From: Arthrobacter_E sp044748305
Lineage (GTDB): Bacteria > Actinomycetota > Actinomycetes > Actinomycetales > Micrococcaceae
Direction of reading: 5' to 3'
Length of the DNA stretch: 64,000 bases
Assembly: GCF_044748305.1 (NCBI RefSeq)
Contig: NZ_JBIVFT010000005.1
Span: 182,179 to 246,178, forward strand
The position numbers were made by a program, and so were the translations under genes. Below, piece after piece: positions 8,754 through 18,324 of this stretch. A model generated the notes under the pieces. It did not search any database. It worked only from the letters and a program-made list of their open reading frames with translations, and was not told the DNA's origin. Numbering within the stretch: position 1 is the first letter of the stretch; each line of letters opens with the position of its first letter.

Positions 8754-9602
8754 ATGTTCGATCCTGTTCACCTGAGGTCCTTCCTGGCCGTAGCGGAGAC
8801 CCTCAGCTTCACGAAGGCCGCCGAACGGCTCGGGCTGGCACAGCCCACCGTGAGCCAGCACGTCCAGAAACTCGAGACGGAAGCCGGGCGCTCGCTGATC
8901 ATGCGGGACACCCGCGAAGTCCGCCTGACCGACAACGGTGACGCGATGGCCGGTTTCGCCCGGAGCATCCTCGCCGAGCACGATGCGGCGGGGCGCTACT
9001 TCGCGGGTTCGGCGATGCGGGGGCGGCTCCGCTTCGGGGCGGCCGACGACCTGGCCAACACCAGCCTGCCGAAGATCCTGCGCGAGTTCCGTCAGCTCTA
9101 TCCCGAGATCAACCTGGAACTGACCGTGGGACAGAGCGATCAGCTGCACCGGCGGCTGAAAGCGGGGCAGCTGGACCTGATCTTCGTGAAGTGGGTGGCC
9201 GGGACGGCCGAGGGCGAGGTGGCCCGCCACGACACCTTCGCCTGGGTGGGGCTGGAGCAGACCACGCTGCCCCGTGACGCGCCCGTACCTCTCGTGGCGT
9301 ACCCGGCGCCGAGCCTGAGCCGGCGGCTGGCCATCGACGCGCTGGAATCGCACGGACGGCGGTGGAAGGTCACGTGCTCCACCCGGCAGATCGCCGGCGT
9401 TCTCGCGGCCGTGCGCGCCGGCCTGGGCGTCGCGGTCATGCCCTCCACCTTGGTCCCCGAGGATCTGACCGTGATCACCCGGCGGTTCGAGCTGCCGTCG
9501 GTCGGCGATGTGGACTTCACCCTGATCCGGAACCCGCTGGCCAACGGCGAGGTCATCGATGCCCTGATCCGTGCGATCGTGGGACGCGGGCTGAAGTGGT
9601 GA
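8754..9602 (+). CDS. LysR-family transcriptional regulator
   Basis: 282 residues from the ATG at 8754, which follows GGGAAGG; the longer in-frame start at 8637 lies in the divergent promoter. N-terminal winged helix-turn-helix (about 3-62, with F-T-K-A-A-E-R-L and Q-P-T-V-S-Q-H) and a periplasmic-binding-like effector domain. Likely regulates the divergent MFS gene and itself. The ligand is unknown. Confidence 0.88.
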   Translation: MFDPVHLRSFLAVAETLSFTKAAERLGLAQPTVSQHVQKLETEAGRSLIMRDTREVRLTDNGDAMAGFARSILAEHDAAGRYFAGSAMRGRLRFGAADDLANTSLPKILREFRQLYPEINLELTVGQSDQLHRRLKAGQLDLIFVKWVAGTAEGEVARHDTFAWVGLEQTTLPRDAPVPLVAYPAPSLSRRLAIDALESHGRRWKVTCSTRQIAGVLAAVRAGLGVAVMPSTLVPEDLTVITRRFELPSVGDVDFTLIRNPLANGEVIDALIRAIVGRGLKW

Positions 9603-9655
9603 GGTGGACTGCAGGTCAACTCCGCGCTAAATAGCCTCAACGAGAAGTTCGGAAA

Positions 9656-11422
9656 CTAAATCCTCATCGCCTTCGGCCACACACGAACGGCGACGTCGAG
9701 AAGCTCCTTCATCCTGCGCCCTGCCGCCTTATTCCCCCAGCTCGATTCCCCCATCTGATCGACTAGGACAGAATCTTTATCGTTCACCCATTTAACCAAG
9801 ACCGCTGACTTCCCTTGGAAGTCGTTGGGCAACATGCTATTAACATCCGAAGGCAGGAGAGTCAAGTTTCCCAAGCGCCCCACCCAAAAGTTCTGACGGG
9901 TATGGATTGATCTGGCACCTTGTGGCTCGATATGCTCAAGTGTCATTGAACGATCACGCGGGAGTCTACTTCCACCCCAATAGTCCTCGATTCGCTCGAG
10001 AATCCATCTAATGCGATAGACATCCTGCGGCCGCTGGTTAAAGTACGCAAGCTTTTCGAGGCCCGCGCGAAATTGCGGATCAGTAGGCATGAGGGAATTC
10101 GCGTCCCTCTTAAATGAACGCAGCGCTCGAATAACATCCTCCTTTGTTTTAGCGCAATCAACCGCATAGGCGGCCTTACGATAGGCCTTGCGAATAGTAG
10201 ACGTTGATGCCTTTTGAGAAATCGACCAGCGGAACTGCAAATTCTCAATCGACCTAAGGAAATCTATCAAATTCAACTTCGAGACCACCGAATCTGGCCC
10301 AAAGATATAGTTCCGAAGCAAGGAGAAAAGAAGCGGCAGCGGAAGATTTGAAGATGCAACTAGGCAGCCGTATAGAACCTTATCAATCTCCTCAAACTTG
10401 TCCGGCCTCCAATTTGATTCGGGAACGACATCCTTCCAATGTTTGCCATTGGGCGAGGCGAGGCACTCATCAAAGTGCTGAAATATCTCGGCGGTTTGAC
10501 TAAATATCCGAATGAAATCTCGAGCAGGCTCTTCCGGCGAGAGGTGTGTCGCCATGTACCCGTCGACCGACCGCCTGATTCTACTGACTGCAACAATCTC
10601 ATTGTCGGCTTGGCGGCAAGTTGAGTTCCAAAAATACCCAAGAAAGTCCTCAGCGCCGACTTTGGACCATGAGCTCGACTCAATATTCCTGACGATCTCA
10701 GCCCATAGGGACTCTTCTTCACCACCTGCGCTTGGCGGGATAGCTGAGATTACCTGGTTCTTCACCAAGTCGACCTGGTTAAGACTCTTCCCTCGATCGT
10801 TTAGAGTCTCAAAGATCCTAAATGCGCTTTGACGGTCGCCCACCCTGACATAGACAACCGTGGCTTTCAGAAAGCGATCCCTGATCTCGTCAAGTGTCGC
10901 CAGCGGCTCATCATCACGTTCCGCCATTTCTTCAGTGATCTTTTGCCGAAATATAGAGTATGCCGAATACTGGGCACGCTCAGCTTCGCTCGAAGGCGAC
11001 TTCTCTCGAATTACGTCTCCGGGTTCAGTAAAAAGACTCAAATGTAAGTATCCCGATTCAGTTCTATACTGAAGCCGGAACGTTTGCTCTCCTGAAAGAT
11101 CAACCCGCTGAATATACACCGAGAGTCCGCTCGCCCTTCCGGACTGTCCTACTTCTTCGTAGACATCCTTGACCGCGCGCAACGCAATTAGGATGGTAGT
11201 TAAGCGCTGTTGTCCGTCAACGACATCCCATTGGTCAGGACCTGACTGGTGGACCACCATGTTGCCGAGAAAATGGGATTCAACCGTTCGTCCCTTTAAG
11301 TCGCGCCAAAGATCGGTTGCATTCTCATCGTCCCAAGCGTAGGGTCGCTGGTATCTAGGGACGATATGTTCACCCGCGAGTATAACTTCACCCATTGCCC
11401 TCTGTACTGCGTCGAACTTCAT
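9656..11422 (-). CDS. DUF262/DUF1524 protein, GmrSD-like type IV restriction candidate
   Basis: 588 residues from an ATG with a perfect GGGAGGA site. The N-terminal DUF262 domain carries I-V-P-R-Y-Q-R-P-Y-A-W (20-30) and D-G-Q-Q-R-L-T-T (69-76), the ParB-like nucleotide-binding signature. The C-terminal DUF1524 domain has an HNH-type nuclease core with LEHIEPQ (His497) and R-L-G-N-L-T-L-L (Asn519). This two-domain order is that of GmrSD enzymes, which restrict phage DNA with modified bases. The gene is visibly richer in A+T and in rare codons than both neighbours and stands alone, which suggests acquisition by transfer. Defence is inferred from the family; the target is unknown. Confidence 0.85.
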   Translation of the reverse strand: MKFDAVQRAMGEVILAGEHIVPRYQRPYAWDDENATDLWRDLKGRTVESHFLGNMVVHQSGPDQWDVVDGQQRLTTILIALRAVKDVYEEVGQSGRASGLSVYIQRVDLSGEQTFRLQYRTESGYLHLSLFTEPGDVIREKSPSSEAERAQYSAYSIFRQKITEEMAERDDEPLATLDEIRDRFLKATVVYVRVGDRQSAFRIFETLNDRGKSLNQVDLVKNQVISAIPPSAGGEEESLWAEIVRNIESSSWSKVGAEDFLGYFWNSTCRQADNEIVAVSRIRRSVDGYMATHLSPEEPARDFIRIFSQTAEIFQHFDECLASPNGKHWKDVVPESNWRPDKFEEIDKVLYGCLVASSNLPLPLLFSLLRNYIFGPDSVVSKLNLIDFLRSIENLQFRWSISQKASTSTIRKAYRKAAYAVDCAKTKEDVIRALRSFKRDANSLMPTDPQFRAGLEKLAYFNQRPQDVYRIRWILERIEDYWGGSRLPRDRSMTLEHIEPQGARSIHTRQNFWVGRLGNLTLLPSDVNSMLPNDFQGKSAVLVKWVNDKDSVLVDQMGESSWGNKAAGRRMKELLDVAVRVWPKAMRI

Positions 11423-11553
11423 TCCTCCCCCAAATTTAGTGTTGCCCGTTTCGATGTTGCACACTATCGCCTGCTAGCCCATCTCGACTCATTTCAATCC
11501 CGAATGCCGACGTATTCGCAGTCGGCCAGAACGCCATATTAGCAGCATGGGGT

Positions 11554-12858
11554 TCAGTACCAGTTGTCGGAGACCTCGTGGTCCCAGGCACCGCACGGTG
11601 AGCCGTAACGGTCACGGATGTAGCCGAGGCCCCATTCGATCTGGGTGTGGTAGTTGGTGAGCCAGTCGCCGCCGGCGCTGGCGTACTTGCCGGCCGGGAG
11701 GGCCTGGGCGATCCCGTAGGCGCCGGAGGACGCGTTCGTCGCCGTCGTGAGCCAGCTCGATTCCTGCGTCCACAGCAGTTGCAGACACTGGAACTGGTCT
11801 TGCCCCCAGCTGTAGGATCCCAGACGGCCTGCGGCGTAGGACTGAGCCCCGGCCGGATCGTTCACCGCTCCCCCGGTGTCGGGAGGCACCACGACGGGCG
11901 GCTGAGGTGCCGGATCGGGAGCCGTGGGCGCCGGCTGCCCACCGGAGCCGCCGGACGCGGTGGTGCCCGCTGAATCAGCCGCTGCGGCAGCGGCCGCCGC
12001 AGCCTCCGCCGCCGCTTGCTGACGGGCCCGTTCTTCTGCGGCGGCGCGCTTGGCCGCCTGGGCTGCTTCGTAGGCGGCCAGGGCCTCCTTACCCTGCTGG
12101 TACCGGGCCTCCACCGTCGCCGTCGTCCCCTTCAGCGAGGCCAGCTGAGCGGTGAGCTCCTGCCCGTGCTGCTTCTGCTGGGCGAGCTGCGTGTCCATGG
12201 CGGCCTTCGCGGCCTGTGCGGCGTCGAGCTTCTGCTTCGCGTCGTCCGCCAGACGCTGCCGCTCGGCTTCCGCGTTCTGCTCCTGTGACCTCAGGGACTG
12301 GGCGGTGTTCTCCGCGGCGGAGGACTTCGCGAGCAGTTCGGAGGCCCGGTCCGTCACGACCTCCAGCACGCTGAGTCCCTGGAGGCGGTCCGGCTGGATC
12401 GACTGCAGGTCGGGGATCCCCGGGAGATCCATGGTGCCGTTCTTGTAAGCCTGGACCGCCAGGGCCCCGTATTCCTTCCGGAAGCGGCCGGCTTCCGCGG
12501 TGGCCTGTTTCAGCTGTGCGGACAGCCCGTCCACTTTCGCTTTGGCCAGGGTCAGTGCGGAATCGGCCACGGCGTATTCACCGGAGGCGACGACGGCGGC
12601 ACTGCCGCGCTTCTCCGCTTCGGCCTGCAGCCCGCCGAGGAGCTGATTGATCCTGGTGATCTCCGCGGACTTGGCGCTTTCGCTCTTCCTGGCCTCCTGG
12701 ACATCCGCCCAGGAGGGGTATCCGCCGGGCGGGGCGTCATCGGCGGCGTGGGCTGCGGGGACGAACCCGACACCCAGCATCGCCAGGGTCAGGCCCGCGG
12801 CCAGGAAGGGGGTCCGTGACCTGCGGGCGGACGTCGTCGCGGTGCCGGAAGGTGCCAT
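11554..12858 (-). CDS. Secreted coiled-coil protein with C-terminal lytic-transglycosylase-like domain
   Basis: 434 residues. A signal peptide (hydrophobic 17-38, cleavage after A-H-A), a long Ala/Glu/Gln-rich coiled coil (about 50-290) like those of NlpC/P60 and RipA-type hydrolases, a Pro/Gly linker, then about 90 residues with WTQESSW, SSGAYGIAQA and a final GSPCGAW-x-H segment. The C-terminal part resembles the transglycosylase SLT-like domain of many actinobacterial secreted proteins, with the Glu of W-T-Q-E-S-S-W as probable catalytic acid. It would act on peptidoglycan outside the cell. No strong ribosome site is visible at ATG 12858. Confidence 0.83.
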   Translation of the reverse strand: MAPSGTATTSARRSRTPFLAAGLTLAMLGVGFVPAAHAADDAPPGGYPSWADVQEARKSESAKSAEITRINQLLGGLQAEAEKRGSAAVVASGEYAVADSALTLAKAKVDGLSAQLKQATAEAGRFRKEYGALAVQAYKNGTMDLPGIPDLQSIQPDRLQGLSVLEVVTDRASELLAKSSAAENTAQSLRSQEQNAEAERQRLADDAKQKLDAAQAAKAAMDTQLAQQKQHGQELTAQLASLKGTTATVEARYQQGKEALAAYEAAQAAKRAAAEERARQQAAAEAAAAAAAAADSAGTTASGGSGGQPAPTAPDPAPQPPVVVPPDTGGAVNDPAGAQSYAAGRLGSYSWGQDQFQCLQLLWTQESSWLTTATNASSGAYGIAQALPAGKYASAGGDWLTNYHTQIEWGLGYIRDRYGSPCGAWDHEVSDNWY

Positions 12859-12907
12859 AGTGCCAGAGGATACCGGGTCAAGCTGGGCAGACGTTCCCCG
12901 GCGGTGC

Positions 12908-14134
12908 TCAGGTACCCCGCAGGAGCCTGGCCAGGAAGCTCTCGCCCACCACAGGGATGCCGTAGGAATGGGCCTTGCGCGCCTTGCCGGACAACGTGTC
13001 CGGATCCGCGGCGACCACCACTTTGACCGCCTTGGTCACCGCAGGGTGGACGAGGTAACCCGCCCCACTCAGACGCGTGATCAGAACGTCCCGTGGCGAG
13101 GACATGGCCCCGGTCAGGACGAGTTTCTCGCCCGGCCTGATCATGGATGCCGAGTCCCTGGTCACCGCGACGTCCGGGACGACCGGTGCCCGGGGTTCGC
13201 TGAGCAGCCGGTCCACGTGCTCTTCGTCCAGCGCGAGCAGCCCGGCCACGGCGTACAGGTCCTCCACCTCCTCCGGGGAGACGATCCCGTCCTGCCAGGC
13301 CAGTGCCAGCAATTGGCTGAGGTAGACGCGGTGCAGCTCCCCGGCCCGGGCCCGGCCGATCCCCAGCTCGCCCGCCAGCCCGACCAGTTGCGCCGCCTCG
13401 GCGGCGGAGACGTGCCGGTCCACCAGCGCGCGGTCCAGCATGGAGAGGTAAGCCTGGTGCTCTTCGGGTCCGGAGATCTCCGGCAGGCGGTCGACGATCC
13501 GGGTCAGGAAGTGCGGTCCGGCGCCGGCCGCGCTGCGGTGTCTGACCTTCGCCCCGGTGTTCCCCACCTCAGGCCAGGCCGCAAAGCGGCCACGGTCCAG
13601 AGCGGCGTTCCAGAGCGGGTTCTCCGGATCGATGCTCAGGTAACCGCTCAGGACATGCGCCGTGGCCTCCGCGTCACCGCCGGCACTGTGAGCTCCATCC
13701 AGCACCAGGCCGAAGGAATCACAGCAGTCCTGGAGCGAGCGGCCCGCCCCCGGAAGATAACTCTTGGCCAGCTGCATGGTGCAGAGACAATCCTCCACGG
13801 CCAGCGGCAGTTCAAGGCCTGCGCGGCCGAACTCGGCGCGCAGGAAGCCGTGGTCGAAACGGACGTTGTGCGCCACGAGGGTGCGGCCCCGCAGCCGGCC
13901 CACCAGCTCCGGGACGATCTCGCCGAACAGGGGGGCGTCCAGGATCTCCTCGGCGCGGATACCGTGGATGTGCTGCGGTCCCAGGTCGCGCTGTGGGTTG
14001 ACCAGCGTCTCCCACCGGTCCGTCATCCGGCCGTCCGGATCGACGTGGACCACGGCGATCTCCGCGATGCGGTCCCGTGCGCCGGGAAACAGCCCCGTGG
14101 TCTCCACATCGACCACGGCGAAGCCTGCATTCAT
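12908..14134 (-). CDS. DnaQ-like 3'-5' exonuclease with BRCT domain
   Basis: 408 residues. The N-terminal DEDDh exonuclease has Asp9 and Glu11 in V-V-D-V-E-T-T-G, then A-H-N-V-R-F-D and H-S-A-G-G-D-A. A helical middle region of about 150 residues follows, and a C-terminal BRCT domain (about 325-408, starting near G-E-K-L-V-L-T-G). This is the arrangement of stand-alone DNA polymerase III epsilon-like nucleases of actinobacteria, probably used in repair. It ends 50 bases before the transglycosylase-like gene on the same strand. Confidence 0.88.
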   Translation of the reverse strand: MNAGFAVVDVETTGLFPGARDRIAEIAVVHVDPDGRMTDRWETLVNPQRDLGPQHIHGIRAEEILDAPLFGEIVPELVGRLRGRTLVAHNVRFDHGFLRAEFGRAGLELPLAVEDCLCTMQLAKSYLPGAGRSLQDCCDSFGLVLDGAHSAGGDAEATAHVLSGYLSIDPENPLWNAALDRGRFAAWPEVGNTGAKVRHRSAAGAGPHFLTRIVDRLPEISGPEEHQAYLSMLDRALVDRHVSAAEAAQLVGLAGELGIGRARAGELHRVYLSQLLALAWQDGIVSPEEVEDLYAVAGLLALDEEHVDRLLSEPRAPVVPDVAVTRDSASMIRPGEKLVLTGAMSSPRDVLITRLSGAGYLVHPAVTKAVKVVVAADPDTLSGKARKAHSYGIPVVGESFLARLLRGT

Positions 14135-14179
14135 ACGTCTCTCATCTCCCGGACCGCGGTCCCTGAGCCCGGCGCCTTC

Positions 14180-15052
14180 TCAGGCGGTAACCGGAGCCTC
14201 CGTGCCGTCGAGTGCACGAAGCAGCGCCGCATCCTGGCCTGGTGCGCTCAGTCGCAGGCCTTCGGCCGTCGGCACGGCCTTCTTCGCCGCCACCTCGATC
14301 AGTCCACTCGCGCGCAGGGCGTCCCAGAGTACGGCCAGGCGTTCCACCTCGGCCATGGAGCGCGCCACCTGTGGGGTGTTGCCCTCCGGGTCCGCCAAGG
14401 CGGCGAGAGCTTCTCCGGACAGACGCTTCTGGGAGCCGACGGCGCGAATGCCGACGGCGGAGGCCGCACCTTCGATGTCGGCCAGACGGAGCGAACCGGT
14501 GGCGGTCAGCTCCTTGCCCTCTCCGATCCAGAGCAGCAGTTCACGCGCCCAGCCGGCACGCTCCGTGGAGACCGTGGACTCCTCGGAGCCTTCACCGGCC
14601 GCCACGTCTTCAGTCGGGACCATTTCGGAGAGCTCGAAGTTCTCCAGGATGACCTGAAGATCGTCCTCACTTCCGGTCCAGGTGCCGGTGGCGTCCAGGA
14701 ACGCGATGTAGAGCTGGAGGTCATCCATCATGACCCGGAAGATCCGGCTCTCCTCCTCACCGCCGAGCTCCTCGAGCTGACTCATGGTGCGCAGGAACGC
14801 CGCGGCGTCGAACTCGGTCGCCAGGACCGGGGCGCCACCGGCACCGTGGAGCCAGAGGAATTGCTTGACGGACTGAAGGGTCTGCAGGGCCTCGGCACCG
14901 GTGTTGCCATCCGATTCCTCGTACCACTTCACGAAGGGCAGTGCCTGCGCGTCGACGGCGAAATCCGCCTTCTTGTACAATGCTCCGCTCTGCCTGACGG
15001 CAGCCGACTGCTTCTTCTCCGACTGACGCGGCTTCTTCCGGTTCCGGCTCAT
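14180..15052 (-). CDS. Conserved protein of unknown function (FLxxTGTW motif)
   Basis: 290 residues, basic N terminus, no signal peptide or membrane segment; strongly helical and acidic in the middle. I do not recognise the family. The N-terminal half shares an arrangement with the protein at 27918-28319: A-L-P-F-V-K-W-Y-E near residue 40 and Y-I-A-F-L-D-A-T-G-T-W-T-G near residue 117 match P-A-F-V-E-W-F-E and Y-L-D-F-L-E-N-T-G-T-W-D-G there. The C-terminal half has a pattern like a winged helix. It is divergent from the DNA ligase gene and follows the exonuclease on the same strand. Confidence 0.7.
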   Translation of the reverse strand: MSRNRKKPRQSEKKQSAAVRQSGALYKKADFAVDAQALPFVKWYEESDGNTGAEALQTLQSVKQFLWLHGAGGAPVLATEFDAAAFLRTMSQLEELGGEEESRIFRVMMDDLQLYIAFLDATGTWTGSEDDLQVILENFELSEMVPTEDVAAGEGSEESTVSTERAGWARELLLWIGEGKELTATGSLRLADIEGAASAVGIRAVGSQKRLSGEALAALADPEGNTPQVARSMAEVERLAVLWDALRASGLIEVAAKKAVPTAEGLRLSAPGQDAALLRALDGTEAPVTA

Positions 15053-15173
15053 GGTCCTCCGTTGTCGATCCTGTGCGGCTCTCCCACGGGCGTCCGGGCA
15101 CGGGCGTACTCACACGGGCCCTCCGGGGAAGCTTCCATGATAGTGCCCACCGCACCGCGGAACCCGTCCTCCG

Positions 15174-16226
15174 GTGGGAGTGTGCCTCGCGTCACGGGGA
15201 GGCCCGAGGCCGTCGCCCTGCGGTTCAGGCCCTCGCCGATGGCGCCAGATCGGTCAGGGCCAGTCCGGTTCCGGCGTTCCGCCGAACGCACGCTTCTCCC
15301 CGATGCTGGCCGAGGCCACTCCTCTCGCCTCCCCCGGATCGCTCGACGGCGGCGAATGGGCCTTCGAGATGAAGTGGGACGGTATCCGGGCGCTCGCCGT
15401 CGTGGAGGACGAACGCGTCAGGTACCTGAGCCGCTCTGGGCATGAGCTCACGTCCTCGTACCCGGAGCTTGAAGCGCTCGTCCCCCTGGTGAACGCGGAG
15501 CAGGTGGTGCTCGACGGCGAGATCGTGACTCTCGGAGACCACGGCGCCCCCAGTTTCAGCCGGCTTCAGCGGCGTTTCGGGCAGAGCGATCCACGGGTGG
15601 TGGCACAGCTCCGGCGGTCAGTGCCCGCCGCGTATTTCGTGTTCGACGTGCTGAGCGTCAACGGCACGGACTGCACGGTCCTGCCGTACCGGCGTCGTCG
15701 CGAACTTCTCGGACCGCTGCTGGATCTCCCACCCGGAGCGCCGGTGGCCGTGCCCGACCTCTTCGACGGCCCGGGGGACGAAGCCCTGCAAGAGAGCAGG
15801 AATCTGCACCTGGAGGGTGTGGTCGCCAAGCGCTGGGAGGCCCGGTATCGCGTGGGTGCCCGCACTTCGGACTGGCTCAAGTTCCCCCTGATCCACACCG
15901 AGGAGGCGGTGGTGATCGGGTGGCGTCACAGCGAAGCGGATCCCCGGGGTTTTGCTTCGCTGCTTCTGGCGGACCGGCGCGACGGTCCCCTGCGTTACGT
16001 GGGGCGCGTGGGCACCGGCTTCTCCTCCCGGGACAGGCGGGAGATCCGGCAGCGGCTGGAGTCCCTCGCCTGTGAGGAAGCGGCCGTGGAAGTCCCCGCT
16101 CCAGTCCGCCGCGATGCCCGATGGGTGAAGCCCCGCCTGTCCTGTGAGGTCACCTCCAAGGGCAGGACATCGGAGGGGTTGCTGCGTCAGACGGTGTGGC
16201 GTGGCTGGCGACCCGACAAACCCTGA
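15174..16226 (+). CDS. ATP-dependent DNA ligase (LigC/LigD ligase-domain type)
   Basis: Up to 350 residues. The nucleotidyltransferase motif with the adenylated lysine is E-M-K-W-D-G-I-R-A; further motifs are Y-L-S-R-S-G, V-L-D-G-E-I-V, L-E-G-V-V-A-K-R and S-D-W-L-K-F. A C-terminal OB-fold follows. No polymerase or nuclease domain is attached, so it is the stand-alone form that in actinobacteria serves non-homologous end joining or other repair. The start is not settled: GTG 15174, GTG 15180 and ATG 15303 are in frame, none has a good ribosome site, and conservation starts around residue 40. Confidence 0.85.
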   Translation: MGVCLASRGGPRPSPCGSGPRRWRQIGQGQSGSGVPPNARFSPMLAEATPLASPGSLDGGEWAFEMKWDGIRALAVVEDERVRYLSRSGHELTSSYPELEALVPLVNAEQVVLDGEIVTLGDHGAPSFSRLQRRFGQSDPRVVAQLRRSVPAAYFVFDVLSVNGTDCTVLPYRRRRELLGPLLDLPPGAPVAVPDLFDGPGDEALQESRNLHLEGVVAKRWEARYRVGARTSDWLKFPLIHTEEAVVIGWRHSEADPRGFASLLLADRRDGPLRYVGRVGTGFSSRDRREIRQRLESLACEEAAVEVPAPVRRDARWVKPRLSCEVTSKGRTSEGLLRQTVWRGWRPDKP

Positions 16227-16266
16227 AGCGTCTTCACATGACATCCGGACGACGTCCCACCTCCGT

Positions 16267-16285
16267 TGAGGGTAGGCTGTCCTTA
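16267..16285. promoter_or_regulatory. Candidate DtxR/IdeR iron box
   Basis: TGAGGGTAGGCTGTCCTTA matches 15 of 19 positions of the consensus T-T-A-G-G-T-T-A-G-S-C-T-A-A-C-C-T-W-A, including the whole TAGGCT core and CCTTA. It lies 60 bases before the siderophore-binding lipoprotein gene and is a better match than the box at 1667. Confidence 0.75.
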
Positions 16286-16345
16286 CCGTGTGCAAATGTC
16301 CACCCGGTCACCCACCCAGCTGTCCTACCTTTGGAGGATCATCCC

Positions 16346-17275
16346 GTGCGTCTTTCTGCGCTCGGCCGAGCTTTCGCCCTCGCCTCAGCCTCGGTCATCA
16401 CCACCTCCGCGCTCGCCGCCTGCTCGCCTCCCGCTGCGGATCCGGCGGCGGGTGCCTCGTCCGGGACGCACCAGGTGGAGCACGCCCGCGGCACCACCAC
16501 CGTGCCGGACGCTCCGCGCCGCGTGGTGGTCCTCGAGCCCGTCGAGCTGGACACCGCGGTCGCCCTGGGGGTGACCCCGGTGGGCGCCGCCGTCGCCAGC
16601 AATGTGGCCGGCATTCCGAAGTATCTGGGAGTCAGCGGGGTGAGCCCTGTGGGGACGGTCCCGGAGCCGGACCTGGAGGCGGTCGCGGCCCTCAAACCGG
16701 ATCTGATTCTGGGGACCGAATCACGGCACTCGAAACTGTACGAGCAGCTGGCGGCGATCGCGCCCACCGTCTTCATGAAAACGCAGGCGGACCCCTGGCA
16801 GAAGAACGTGCTTCTGATCGGCGAGGCACTGGGGCAGCGGGAGAAGGCTCAGGGGCTGCTTGACGGCTTCAACGACCGATGCGAGAAGATCAGGCAACGG
16901 TTCGACGTCAAGGGGAAGACGACGAACCTCATCCGGCCCCGGGATGAGACCACCCTGAGTCTCTACGGACCCACCTCGTTCGCCGGTGGAGCCCTGACGT
17001 GCGCCGGGCTCACCATTCCCGAGCAGAAATGGGAGGACGGCCTGCAAGCCGACATCTCCCCGGAGAACATCGCCAAGGCCAAGGCGGACTACGTGTTCGT
17101 GACCACCTCCGATGTGCACGACCCGTCCACGATTCCCTCCTCGGTCCGGCAGAACAGTTCCCTGTTCACCTCGGTCACGCCGGTGGACACCAGTTACTGG
17201 ATCTCGGGCGTGGGGCCGAAAGGCGGAGAGCTGGTCCTGCACGACATCGAAGACTTCCTCTCAGCACGGCGGTGA
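16346..17275 (+). CDS. Iron-siderophore ABC transporter binding lipoprotein
   Basis: 309 residues from a GTG with GGAGG upstream. Lipoprotein signal peptide ending in the lipobox A-L-A-A-C, so it is anchored outside the membrane. The rest is a Peripla_BP_2 (FepB/FhuD/FecB class) domain with P-R-R-V-V-V-L-E at the start and L-E-A-V-A-A-L-K-P-D-L-I in the hinge region. First gene of a five-gene overlapping operon with both permeases, the ATPase and a siderophore reductase. The iron box upstream predicts induction under iron starvation. Confidence 0.92.
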   Translation: MRLSALGRAFALASASVITTSALAACSPPAADPAAGASSGTHQVEHARGTTTVPDAPRRVVVLEPVELDTAVALGVTPVGAAVASNVAGIPKYLGVSGVSPVGTVPEPDLEAVAALKPDLILGTESRHSKLYEQLAAIAPTVFMKTQADPWQKNVLLIGEALGQREKAQGLLDGFNDRCEKIRQRFDVKGKTTNLIRPRDETTLSLYGPTSFAGGALTCAGLTIPEQKWEDGLQADISPENIAKAKADYVFVTTSDVHDPSTIPSSVRQNSSLFTSVTPVDTSYWISGVGPKGGELVLHDIEDFLSARR

Positions 17276-18324
17276 GCGGAACCCGGACACAGGCTCTCGA
17301 TGGTCCGCGGCCGCATCCCCGGCTTCGTGCCGCTCGCTTTCCCATCAGCCTCCTCATCCTGTCCGTTGCCCTCCTGGGCGCGGTGACGCTCTCCCTCATG
17401 ATCGGATCCAATCCGCTTCCGCTCCACGCCACTCTGGAGGCACTGCAGGGCGGCGGTTCCCCCGAAAGCCGGTACGTGGTACAGGAATTGCGGGTCCCCC
17501 GGACCGTCACCGGGGTCATCGTCGGCACCGCCCTGGGGGCGGCCGGCACCCTGATCCAGGCCTTCACCAGGAACCCCCTCGCGGACCCCGGGATCCTCGG
17601 GGTGAACGCCGGCGCGGCCTTCACAGTGGCAGTGGGGATCGCCCTCTTCGGAGTGCGGGAGGTCTCCGGCTTCGTGTGGCTGGCCTTCCTGGGCGCCTTC
17701 GCGGTCACGGTCTCCGTCTACCTGATCGGCTCCTCCGGACGGGGTGCGGCCGATCCTCTCCGTCTGACCCTGGCGGGTGTGGCGCTCGGAGCGGTGTTCT
17801 CCGGAATGACCACGGGAATGGCGCTGAGCAATCCGGATGCGTTCGATCAGATGCGCTCCTGGAATGCCGGCTCCCTGCTGGGACGCGGCTTCAGCGTGAT
17901 CGTTCCGGTCCTGCCCTTCGCCGGACTGGCGGTCATCGCGGCGCTCGCCCTCGCCCCGGGCCTGAACGCCCTGGCCCTCGGGGAGGATGTCGCCCGGGCA
18001 CAGGGCGCGAACGTGGCGGGAATCCGGGTGGGGGTGATCGTGGCGGTGACCGTCCTCGCCGGCGCCGCCACCGCACTGGCCGGTCCCATCTCCTTCATCG
18101 GCTTGATGGTGCCGCATGTGGCCCGCTGGATGTCGGGTCCCGACCAGCGCCGGATCGTCGCCGTCTCACTCGTGCTGGCACCGGTGATCGTGCTCCTCTC
18201 CGATGTTCTGGGGCGGGTCCTGATCTCCCCGGCCGAGATCCCGGTCGGGATCATGTCCGCCTTCGTCGGGGCACCCGTCCTGATCGCCCTGGCCCGGCGA
18301 CGGAAGGCGAGCACCCTCTCATGA
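17272..18324 (+). CDS. Iron-siderophore ABC transporter permease (FecCD, FepD-like)
   Basis: 350 residues from a GTG in a GTGA overlap with the binding protein. About ten membrane helices and the FecCD motifs R-V-P-R-T-V, R-N-P-L-A-D-P-G-I-L-G, G-P-I-S-F-I-G-L-M-V-P-H. Forms a heterodimeric channel with the next gene. Confidence 0.92.
   Translation: MSGTRTQALDGPRPHPRLRAARFPISLLILSVALLGAVTLSLMIGSNPLPLHATLEALQGGGSPESRYVVQELRVPRTVTGVIVGTALGAAGTLIQAFTRNPLADPGILGVNAGAAFTVAVGIALFGVREVSGFVWLAFLGAFAVTVSVYLIGSSGRGAADPLRLTLAGVALGAVFSGMTTGMALSNPDAFDQMRSWNAGSLLGRGFSVIVPVLPFAGLAVIAALALAPGLNALALGEDVARAQGANVAGIRVGVIVAVTVLAGAATALAGPISFIGLMVPHVARWMSGPDQRRIVAVSLVLAPVIVLLSDVLGRVLISPAEIPVGIMSAFVGAPVLIALARRRKASTLS

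Noticed and set aside
12647..15445. A 932-codon plus-strand frame across the transglycosylase, exonuclease and unknown genes
   Set aside because: Antisense shadow; the three minus-strand genes have recognisable domains or codon bias.
16288..16863. A Cys-rich leader peptide (M-C-K-C-P-P) before the siderophore-binding protein
   Set aside because: The frame simply runs on into an out-of-frame shadow of the transporter gene, with no stop near the start and no ribosome site of its own.
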